DNA from: a bacterium
GTDB taxonomy: Bacteria > UBP6 > JAFGXH01
NCBI GenBank assembly: GCA_027064085.1
Contig: JAMOQH010000154.1
Coordinates: 1 to 31,347 of the forward strand
Reading direction: 5' to 3'
Length of the DNA stretch: 31,347 nucleotides
A program made the translations under genes and the position numbers. The notes below the pieces were generated by a model. The model had not been told where the DNA came from. It saw nothing but the letters and a program-made list of their open reading frames with translations, and did no database searches. Of the stretch, positions 24,801-31,347 are shown one piece after another; the first letter of the stretch is position 1; every line of letters starts with the position of its first letter.

Positions 24801-25844
24801 TTATATATTTAACTCTTTTACAAGTAATTCGGCATTTAAAATTGCTCCTCCTGCTGCTCCTTTTATAGTATTGTGTCCTAAAACTGTCATCTTTATGTCA
24901 AAAATAGAATCTTTTCTGATTCTCCCTACACTCGTTCCCATTCCATTTAAAAAATCTCTATCTATTCTTGTTTGTGGTCTGTCGTTAACTTCAAATACTT
25001 GAATAGGATTTTTATGTGCTGATGGAAGATTTAAATTGTATAATGGAGAAATGAAATTATTTAATTCTGTTTTAACTTCATCTATTGATGGAGGAGTAGA
25101 GCTAAATTTAATACTTAAAGTTTCTAAGTGTCCATCTATTACAGCTACTCTATTTGCAGAAGATGATATTTTTATACTTGCATAATCTATTCTATTATTT
25201 TTTAATTTTCCCATAATTTTTAATGGTTCTGTTTCCATTTTTTCTTCTTCTCCTTCTATGTGTGGAATAACATTGTCTAATATATCATAGGAAGATAGCC
25301 CCGGATATCCTGCTCCTGAAATTGCTTGTATAGTTACAACAAAGATTGATTCTATGGGCCATTTTTTATTCAAAACACCTGCAATTAGGGTAAAAAAGGT
25401 AGTTGAGCAATTAGGATTTGTTATAATTTTTCCTTTCTCCGATTGTGTATATATTAATTTGATGTGTTCATGGTTAACTTCAGGAATTAAAAGAGGAACT
25501 CGCTCAAACATTCTGTGGTTTTTGGAGTTTGAAACTATATGTTTACCCATAGAAGCAAATTTCTGCTCTATTTCTAAGGCTATTGAGTTATCTAGGCCAG
25601 AAAACATAATTTTTGTATTTTTGGGTGCATCTAATGGATTAGAATAAATCATTAGATTTTTAATGTTTTCAGGAATAGGAGTATTTAATTTCCAATTAGT
25701 AGCATCTTTATATAATTTATTTGCTGATTTCTCAGAGGCTAGTAAAAAATTTATTTCAAACCAAGGATGATTTTCTAATAACTGTATAAATCTTTGTCCT
25801 ACTGCTCCAGTTGCTCCTAGTACTCCAACTTTTATCTTTTCCAT
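24801..25844 (-). CDS. asd: Aspartate-semialdehyde dehydrogenase
   Basis: 347-aa NADP-dependent enzyme that reduces aspartyl phosphate to aspartate semialdehyde, the branch point to Lys/diaminopimelate, Thr and Met. GVLGATGAVGQRFIQ (residues 7-21) binds the cofactor. Catalytic Cys146 is in NPNCSTT. SGAGYPGLSSYDILDN and the PSAHKNP block are typical of the archaeal/fungal-type subfamily rather than the E. coli type. Start: ATG 25842-25844 with TAGGAG upstream. It is divergent from sppA across 116 bases with a promoter for each. Confidence 0.93.
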   Translation of the reverse strand: MEKIKVGVLGATGAVGQRFIQLLENHPWFEINFLLASEKSANKLYKDATNWKLNTPIPENIKNLMIYSNPLDAPKNTKIMFSGLDNSIALEIEQKFASMGKHIVSNSKNHRMFERVPLLIPEVNHEHIKLIYTQSEKGKIITNPNCSTTFFTLIAGVLNKKWPIESIFVVTIQAISGAGYPGLSSYDILDNVIPHIEGEEEKMETEPLKIMGKLKNNRIDYASIKISSSANRVAVIDGHLETLSIKFSSTPPSIDEVKTELNNFISPLYNLNLPSAHKNPIQVFEVNDRPQTRIDRDFLNGMGTSVGRIRKDSIFDIKMTVLGHNTIKGAAGGAILNAELLVKELNI

Positions 25845-25874
25845 TTTTGACTCCTAATAACAACAATGATAAAT

Positions 25875-25902
25875 ATTATAGCTTCTATTTTTTATAATGC
25901 AA
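25875..25902 (-). promoter_or_regulatory. Promoter of asd
   Basis: On the minus strand a perfect TATAAT (25875-25880) lies 30 bases upstream of the ATG. TTGCAT (25897-25902) is a weak -35 at 16-base spacing. Confidence 0.5.
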
Positions 25903-25909
25903 CACCGAT

Positions 25910-25938
25910 TTGTAATATAAATAATATTATGCTATATT
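25910..25938 (+). promoter_or_regulatory. Extended -10 promoter of the sppA-like gene
   Basis: TTGTAA (25910-25915), a 17-base spacer and TATATT (25933-25938) preceded by TG-c (25930-25932). GGGGAG follows as ribosome site and the ATG is at 25961. Confidence 0.6.
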
Positions 25939-25960
25939 TTTTCTTTCTTGGGGAGTAATA

Positions 25961-28228
25961 ATGAAAACACTTACAATAACAATTATATTTTTATTTTCAG
26001 TAATAATTTTTGCAGACAACTCATATATGATGATATCACCTATTAAAAAAAATCCTGCAGTAAACTCTTTTAAAAATTATAGTGAAATTGGTGGATTTTA
26101 TAACAATGAAAATAAAAATTATGGCTTTTATTTAGGTACTCCATTTTGGTTTACTAATATTTATGTTTCTTCAGAATACAATAAAGATTTAGAGACTGTT
26201 ATATATTCGTGGATTACTTCTATTGATATTAGTGATTATTTTGGTATAGGTTGGAGTAATCATTATTATAAAGAGCATTATTTTGGTTCTTTGGGCTTTA
26301 TTTTTAGAAATTCATATTTATATTTAGGTTATAATTATACATTTAATAGTGATTTATTAAGTTTGTATAATAATTATTCAAAACATTCGGTACAACTTGG
26401 TGCTTTACTATTTGATAAAATTTCTCCATTTTTAAATATTAGGCAATTTGGGGATAGTTATAACAATTTAAGTGATTGGAGCTTTGATTTAGGATTAACT
26501 TTATTACATTTACACGGATTTAGTTTAACATATCAGTATACAAGAAAATGGAATAAAAATAATATTCATCAAATGAGTTTACAATTTGATTTACCATATT
26601 TTAATATGGGAGGAGAGCTAAGAAATGGTAACTTTACTAATGTTTATGCTTCTTTTCATACAAAAAGAAATAAAAATATCATTTTCGAGGCTAGTAATTA
26701 TTGGTTAAAGATTAAGTTAAATGGAAAATTATCGGAAATTGGTAAGGGAGGAATAATAAATGGTAGTAATTATTCGTTTTTAGATTTAGTTACAATAATT
26801 AAAAAAGCTATACACGATGACTATATAAAAGGAATATTTTTTGAAATAGATAAACACTCTTTATCTTCATCTCAAGCAGAAGAATTACTTAACTTACTTA
26901 AAAAAAGTAATAAAAGATATAGAGTTTATTTAAAATCTAATTCATTAGGAGACTATTTACTTGCAACTGCTTCTGAAGAAACAGCTATTCATCCAGCTGT
27001 TGATTTAAGTATTAATGGGCCAAACATTACTATAATGTTTTACAAGAAACTTTTAAATATGCTTGGAATTAAAACTTATTTTTTTAAAAGAGGAAATTAC
27101 AAAACTGCACCAGAATCATTTACCGAATCTGAACCTTCAAAATATAATAAGAAAGAACTTAATAAAATTGTAAAAACCATAAAAAAAATGATAGAAACAA
27201 CTCTTACTACAAACAAAAAACTTAATAATGCAGAAAATATACTAAATAATGCTCCTTATTCAGCTAGTAAAGCAGTTAAGTTATCTTTGGTAAATAAAGT
27301 GGCTTATTTAGATGATTTTGAAAACGAATTAAAGGCTCAAGGTGTTGAGTTTATAACAAGTTCATTGTATAATTCTATGTTTTTAAAAAGCCTTGAAAAA
27401 GATAAAAAATCTAATATAGCTATTTTAGCAATAGACGGAGAAATAACCGAAAATAAAGGCATATTTTTAGGAATTAGTGAAAATTATAGGGAAAAAATAC
27501 TTGATTCTATAAAGGAAATTAAAAATGATTCATTTATTGATGCCGTAGTTATAAGAGTTAACTCTCCTGGTGGTTCTGGTTTTGTTAGTGATGAAATTAA
27601 TCATGCTATAAAAGTACTGAAAAAATATAAACCAGTTTATGTATCTATAGGTAATATGAGTGCATCAGGAGGATATTATATTTCTGTTGCTGGAGATAAG
27701 ATTTTTGCAAATAAAATGAGTATAGTTGGCTCTATAGGAGTATTTACAGGTAAATTTGTACTTCAGGGGGTTATAGGTAAATTTATGGTAAATGTATTCA
27801 CAAAATCTATTTGGAAAAATGGTAATTTAAATTCTATGTATAATCTTTTAACAGAAAAGCAAATAAAGAAAATGGATGAAAGCGTGAGTGATTTTTATGA
27901 AATATTTTTAGCTAGAGTTAATGAGGGTAGGGGAATTGATATTAAAAAATTAAAAAATGAAATAGCAGGTGGAAGAATTTATATGGGGGAAGAAAGTAAA
28001 GAACTGCACTTAATAGATGAAATAGGTGGTTTTGATGATACTTTAAATGCTCTAATTAAAGATAATGACCTTTCTAACAATGTAAAACTGTATGCTTATC
28101 CTAAAAATAATAGTTTGTTAGTTAGTTTGTTGAGTGGAAATAAAAAGTTGTTGTTTAGGTTAAATACTATTATTAATTTATTAAATACTCCAAATTTATT
28201 ACTTTCTGATTATGATATAAGTTTCTAA
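25961..28228 (+). CDS. sppA: Signal peptide peptidase SppA (protease IV) with an N-terminal barrel-like extension
   Basis: 755-aa exported serine protease. C-terminal residues about 270-740 form the two tandem ClpP/crotonase-like halves of the long SppA type. The putative catalytic Lys381 is in GNYKTAPE and Ser569 in NMSASGGYY (188 residues apart; about 200 in E. coli). Residues 1-18 are a signal peptide. Residues about 20-250 are extra: short alternating strands rich in Tyr, Phe, Trp and Asn (for example YGFYLGTPFWF, YLYLGYNYTF, SFDLGLTLLHL, NVYASFH), resembling an outer-membrane barrel. E. coli SppA lacks this and is about 170 residues shorter before the catalytic Lys. It degrades cleaved signal peptides; the barrel suggests outer-membrane placement (inference). 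Confidence 0.88.
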   Translation: MKTLTITIIFLFSVIIFADNSYMMISPIKKNPAVNSFKNYSEIGGFYNNENKNYGFYLGTPFWFTNIYVSSEYNKDLETVIYSWITSIDISDYFGIGWSNHYYKEHYFGSLGFIFRNSYLYLGYNYTFNSDLLSLYNNYSKHSVQLGALLFDKISPFLNIRQFGDSYNNLSDWSFDLGLTLLHLHGFSLTYQYTRKWNKNNIHQMSLQFDLPYFNMGGELRNGNFTNVYASFHTKRNKNIIFEASNYWLKIKLNGKLSEIGKGGIINGSNYSFLDLVTIIKKAIHDDYIKGIFFEIDKHSLSSSQAEELLNLLKKSNKRYRVYLKSNSLGDYLLATASEETAIHPAVDLSINGPNITIMFYKKLLNMLGIKTYFFKRGNYKTAPESFTESEPSKYNKKELNKIVKTIKKMIETTLTTNKKLNNAENILNNAPYSASKAVKLSLVNKVAYLDDFENELKAQGVEFITSSLYNSMFLKSLEKDKKSNIAILAIDGEITENKGIFLGISENYREKILDSIKEIKNDSFIDAVVIRVNSPGGSGFVSDEINHAIKVLKKYKPVYVSIGNMSASGGYYISVAGDKIFANKMSIVGSIGVFTGKFVLQGVIGKFMVNVFTKSIWKNGNLNSMYNLLTEKQIKKMDESVSDFYEIFLARVNEGRGIDIKKLKNEIAGGRIYMGEESKELHLIDEIGGFDDTLNALIKDNDLSNNVKLYAYPKNNSLLVSLLSGNKKLLFRLNTIINLLNTPNLLLSDYDISF

Positions 28229-28238
28229 ATTTAATATG

Positions 28239-29567
28239 TTACTCAGCAATTGCGTTGATTTTCTTAGATAAAATCATCACAATAATACCAAGTACCATTG
28301 TAAAAACTGCAATTCCACCAAAAACGGCTAGTTCACCTTTAGATTTTGCAAATCCTCCTATAAATGAAGCTAAAGCACCGCCTCCAAGTCCAGTAACAGC
28401 GAAATATATTCCCATAGTTGAAGACCCCCATCTTTTAGGAGCCATTTTAGTAATAAATGAAAGAGATACAGGGGATAATGCAAGCTCTCCAAGAGTATGA
28501 AACAAATATGCAAATAATAACCAAGACATACCAGATTTAGCAGGATTATCTAAGAACATAAAGCCTTGTAAGGTATTTCCTCCTCTTTCCAAACTAGCGC
28601 CAACCATAAATATAAATCCTATTCCTAATATTAAATTTCCCATTCCCATTTTAAAAATAGAGCTAGGTTCTTTACCTTTTTTAGCTAGTTGTAACCAAAT
28701 AAAAGCAATAATAGGTGCAAAAATCATAATATATAATGGATTTAATGATTGAAAAAACTCTGTGGGAATTTGCCAATTAAAGAAATTTCTATTGGTATAA
28801 TTTTCTGTATATAAATTCATTAATCCACCAGCTTGCTCAAATGCTGCCCAAAAAATCATAACAATTCCAAAAGATATTACCAATACTTTTAATTTTTTCA
28901 GTTCATCTTTTGTTAAAGGTGTTTTAGATTTTGTATCAATCTTCTCCTCTTGTTTTATTAGTAATCCAACATCTCCTAAATATTTTTGCCCCCATATATA
29001 CACAATTTGACCAATTAGCATTCCTATTCCCGCTGCTCCAAAGCCCCAGTGCCATCCGTATTTTACTCTTAAGGTACCTACTACAATTCCCGCAATTAAT
29101 GCTCCTAAGTTTATTCCCATATAGAAGATAGTAAATGCACTATCTTTAGCTTTTGGATTATCTTCATATAATCCTCCAACCATAGTTGAAATATTAGGCT
29201 TTAACAATCCTACACCCAATATAATCAAACTTAAAGCAGTATAAAATGCCCATAAATCAGGTTTAGCCATTAATCCATGGCCGGCACATAATAATAATCC
29301 TCCAAGCATTACTGATTTTCTTTGACCTAGTAATTTATCTGCAATTATTCCACCGGGAACAGACATTAAATATACTAGAGTTACATAAATTCCATAAATA
29401 TATAATGCTTTTTTTTCAGTAAAGGCAAGCCCTCCTTCTGTAATAGCTGCAGACATATATAAAACTAGCATTGCTCGCATTCCATAATATGAAAATCTTT
29501 CCCATAATTCAGTAAAAAATAATATAAATAATCCCTTAGGATGCCCTAAAATTGTATCTTTTGCCAT
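28239..29567 (-). CDS. POT-family (PTR2) proton-dependent oligopeptide transporter
   Basis: 442-aa polytopic transporter importing di- and tripeptides with protons. The diagnostic ExxER motif is at Glu20-Leu-Trp-Glu23-Arg24, within TELWERFSYYGMRAMLVLY. A second PTR2-type block follows (FYMGINLGALIAGIVVGTLR), and FWAAFEQAGGLMNLY matches the TM7 region. At 442 residues it is at the short end of the family. It is convergent with the sppA gene (ten bases between stops). Confidence 0.92.
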   Translation of the reverse strand: MAKDTILGHPKGLFILFFTELWERFSYYGMRAMLVLYMSAAITEGGLAFTEKKALYIYGIYVTLVYLMSVPGGIIADKLLGQRKSVMLGGLLLCAGHGLMAKPDLWAFYTALSLIILGVGLLKPNISTMVGGLYEDNPKAKDSAFTIFYMGINLGALIAGIVVGTLRVKYGWHWGFGAAGIGMLIGQIVYIWGQKYLGDVGLLIKQEEKIDTKSKTPLTKDELKKLKVLVISFGIVMIFWAAFEQAGGLMNLYTENYTNRNFFNWQIPTEFFQSLNPLYIMIFAPIIAFIWLQLAKKGKEPSSIFKMGMGNLILGIGFIFMVGASLERGGNTLQGFMFLDNPAKSGMSWLLFAYLFHTLGELALSPVSLSFITKMAPKRWGSSTMGIYFAVTGLGGGALASFIGGFAKSKGELAVFGGIAVFTMVLGIIVMILSKKINAIAE

Positions 29568-29592
29568 ATTTACTCCAAAATTATGAACAAAT

Positions 29593-29621
29593 AAATTAAC
29601 ATAAGTACTAAATTAATACAA
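29593..29621 (-). promoter_or_regulatory. Extended -10 promoter of the POT transporter gene
   Basis: On the minus strand TTGTAT (29616-29621), a 17-base spacer and TAATTT (29593-29598) with an extended TG at 29600-29601, about 26 bases upstream of the ATG. Confidence 0.5.
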
Positions 29622-29839
29622 TTTTTTTTAATTATTACAAAATTACATAGTATATAAGATATTAAATCACGACATTCTTGCCATGATTTTTACTTTAAAT
29701 GCTGTAGTTAATTGAAAAGACAGTAACTATTATTTTGTTTATTTTTAGGAAACTATGTTGTTAATAGGGTAGTAATTTTAATTTTTAATTTAATGATCTT
29801 AACAAGTATTGTGTTTGCACAAGAAAAAAAGAATAGTAA

Positions 29840-29990
29840 GGACGAGTCGATGACTCGTCCTGTGGGATCTAGCGAGTCGGTGACTCGTCCTGTGGGGTCT
29901 AGCGAGGCGGAGGCTCCTGTGACATCTAGTAAGTCGGTGACTCGTCCTGTGGCATCTAGCGAGGCGGTGGCTAGTCCTATAGCTAAAGTT
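29840..29990 (+). repeat. GC-rich tandem repeat (30-bp units, SVTRPVGSSE) with internal hairpin
   Basis: Units begin with TCGGTGACTCGTCCTGTGG or variants at 29847, 29877, 29907 (27 bp, diverged), 29934 and 29964 (diverged). Each full unit encodes ten residues of the TRPVGSSE type. A hand count gives about 61% G+C for 29841-29970, far above the surrounding DNA. GGACGAGTC (29840-29848) and GACTCGTCC (29852-29860) form a 9-bp perfect hairpin with a GAT loop at the start. Confidence 0.85.
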
Positions 29991-30445
29991 AAAAGTCATA
30001 GTAGCAATACTACTAGTGTACCTGATGTTGTAAAACAAGATAATTCTTTAAAGAAAAAAAAGCCTATAACTTCTTTTCATAAAAATAGATATAGAAAATT
30101 TATGCCTAAATGGATGAAAGAAGATGGGTTATTAAAAGATAGATTTCTTACTTGGGCTGGAATTGGTAAGTATTTATATGGTTATAGAGATGAAAGATAT
30201 GCTGATATAGATAAAGGAGCATATTTAAAAGCTGATACTCTTGATATGGGGATGGAATATTATAAGAGTGATTTTGGTAGCTATATTCCTTTACTTAAAG
30301 ATATTAGAGCAGGATTTAATATTGCCTTTAAGAAAAGAAGTAAAATTACACCTAAAACTCTTAATGGTATTTTAAATATACCAACAAAAACAGTTCCAGA
30401 AGATGAAAAGATAATAAATGCAGAGTCTTGGCTTAATTTAGGCTT

Positions 30446-30452
30446 TTTAAAG
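30446..30452 (+). other. Slippery heptamer T TTA AAG at the frame change
   Basis: In frame 0 the codons are TTT-TTA-AAG, so TTTAAAG fits the X-XXY-YYZ pattern for -1 frameshifting exactly. After slipping, the next codon starts at 30452 and the frame stays open to 30781. The neighbouring five-T run could equally have lost a base. Confidence 0.45.
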
Positions 30453-30872
30453 AAGATAAACTACACCTTGAATTGCTCCTTGCGAGGGATAAATTTTCCC
30501 CTTTAGATGGTTTGTTTAGAGTTAAGCTTGTTGTTCCTTTTAGAAATTTCATACTCAACACTGATGTTTCTTTGTTGATGCCTGCTAATAACTTTACTGA
30601 ATCAGATGTTATACTTAAGTCTAATGAAAGAATAAACTTTGGTCTTGTATATAAAATTTCTAGTTTTAATATAGGAGCTAATTTAGGTATTTTAATTAAA
30701 AATGCTGTTGGTGGTGGTGAGTCTTATATTAGGTTTAGTAATAGATTTTCTGGTGGATTAAATCTATCTTTAAAATTTTAAATCCAGTTGTGGTAATTAA
30801 CGCCTTGTCGTATATTGCTCTTTTTATCATTACTATTTTATAAATTTTCAGTCAAGGCAAAGTAGAAATAGT

Positions 30873-30905
30873 TTGACAAAGAAATAAATTAGTGCTAAAA
30901 AGCAC
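30873..30905 (+). promoter_or_regulatory. Possible promoter and small hairpin before the last gene
   Basis: A perfect TTGACA (30873-30878) is followed after 17 bases by TAAAAA (30896-30901), a poor -10. GTGCT (30892-30896) and AGCAC (30901-30905) form a 5-bp hairpin with an A4 loop about 24 bases before the ATG. The evidence is weak. Confidence 0.3.
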
Positions 30906-30928
30906 GGGTATTTAACTATGGGTAATTT

Positions 30929-31347
30929 ATGTTGAAAATTTTTCTTTTTTTGTTTGCATTTACTTTATTTTCTTATCAAATAAAGCTTGAAAATTTGAAT
31001 AATTTTCTTGAAAGCTTTGGTTATTATGAATTATCTAATGGTAAATATCTTAATAGTAGAACTTTTGAAATTATTGATTTAGGAAATAATTTTGACTTTG
31101 TTAAAATAGCTAGAAAAAAGCTTAAAAATAAACAGTTTAAAATGCTTAAAAGTATTGGATTACTAAAAAATAAACAAAATCTTTCTTTAGAGGGGGTAAA
31201 CTCAATTTTTTTAGCCTACCTTTTAGATAAATTAAATTTAATTATGATAGATGGTAAAATTTTCCATGACTATGATGCTGAATATATCAAAAGCTTATCT
31301 CAAATGGAGAATAGTAGTCAATATGAGAATTATAAAGATCAATTATT
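30929..31347 (+). CDS. Exported protein of unknown function (partial, C-terminus off the right edge)
   Basis: The frame is open from an ATG at 30929-30931 to the window end (139 complete codons). A signal peptide (MLKIFLFLFAFTLFSY) is followed by a Lys/Leu/Asn-rich mature region with FLESFGYYELSNGKYLN and a helical stretch. No family is recognised. The ribosome site is weak. The gene lies 147 bases after the frameshifted barrel gene on the same strand, so the two could be related in function. Confidence 0.7.
   Translation, partial: MLKIFLFLFAFTLFSYQIKLENLNNFLESFGYYELSNGKYLNSRTFEIIDLGNNFDFVKIARKKLKNKQFKMLKSIGLLKNKQNLSLEGVNSIFLAYLLDKLNLIMIDGKIFHDYDAEYIKSLSQMENSSQYENYKDQL

Larger units (their letters stand above)
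29793..30781 (+). pseudogene. Frameshifted outer-membrane-type protein with GC-rich Pro/Ser/Thr repeat
   Basis: Two overlapping frames make one protein. Frame 0 from 29793 encodes 237 aa and stops at 30506. The -1 frame, open from 30437 to 30781, continues with barrel-like strands and ends in LNLSLKF, an outer-membrane-type C-terminal Phe. A -1 shift at 30446-30452 gives about 329 aa. The region before the shift has a repetitive linker (TRPVGSSE units), then charged and aromatic-rich sequence. The N-terminus is also problematic: frame 0 is open upstream of 29793 and encodes a hydrophobic signal-like stretch, but no in-frame start is seen. The ATG at 29755, with AGGA before it, is out of frame. 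Two lesions in T-rich runs fit a decayed gene or base-call errors; a programmed shift is the alternative. Function unknown. Confidence 0.6.

Noticed and set aside
29799-30038. Minus-strand frame with repeated TSHRLARCHR-type text
   Set aside because: It is produced by the GC-rich 30-bp repeat read on the opposite strand. It has no ribosome site and no family resemblance.
30892-30905. Hairpin GTGCT-AAAA-AGCAC as a riboswitch or terminator
   Set aside because: The stem is only 5 bp, no T-run follows, and no conserved riboswitch core (for example of c-di-GMP type) is visible.

Overview
The window is very AT-rich (under about 30% G+C by eye) and densely coding. Proteins are rich in Lys, Asn and Ile, and genes are often joined by TAATG- or ATGA-type stop/start overlaps. 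It looks like a Gram-negative (diderm) bacterium, because lipoproteins, outer-membrane-type proteins, an RND pair and SppA are present. Several gene types recall the Myxococcota / former Deltaproteobacteria: a FrzS/AglZ-like pseudo-receiver with a coiled coil, MopE-type metal-binding and thrombospondin-3 repeats in a large lipoprotein, a VKOR-DsbA fusion, and MMPL-type RND exporters. The low G+C argues against the classical myxobacteria, so this placement is an inference.

Layout. 1-1038 (-) is the 5' part of a Cys-rich lipoprotein gene that runs off the left edge. 1152-6415 (-) is a tight operon read from 6415 downward: FrzS-like protein, degenerate Opp-type ABC ATPase, RND exporter. 6557-9774 (-) is an operon of a small exported protein, holA, a VKOR-DsbA fusion and a DUF2520 oxidoreductase. 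10042-13646 (+) holds pssA and a second RND exporter. 13714-15429 (+) holds coaE and an extended SDR reductase. 15436-15705 (-) is a small thioredoxin-like protein and 15778-16521 (-) a PlsC-like acyltransferase. 16601-18828 (-) is a bacteriohemerythrin translationally coupled to a PAS hybrid histidine kinase. 18886-21074 (-) is an Rrf2-regulator operon with an 87-aa unknown, rdgB and an exported two-domain protein. 21162-21734 (-) is a second acyltransferase. 21899-24649 (-) encodes a giant repeat/lectin/fibrinogen-like lipoprotein. 24801-25844 (-) is asd, 25961-28228 (+) an SppA with an added N-terminal barrel-like region, and 28239-29567 (-) a POT peptide transporter. 29793-30781 (+) is a frameshifted outer-membrane-type gene carrying a GC-rich repeat, and 30929 to the right edge (+) is an unknown exported protein, partial.

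How the genes fit together. Most of the window is housekeeping and envelope biology: phospholipid synthesis (pssA and two acyltransferases), lipid- or hydrophobe-type RND exporters, disulfide formation, envelope proteolysis, CoA and Asp-family amino-acid synthesis, replication and nucleotide-pool cleaning. The accessory content is the surface lectin lipoprotein, the FrzS-like/ABC/RND operon, the hemerythrin-kinase pair, and the frameshifted barrel gene with its GC-rich repeat. No tRNA, rRNA, transposase, CRISPR array or convincing rho-independent terminator was seen. No gene-free stretch exceeds 300 bases.
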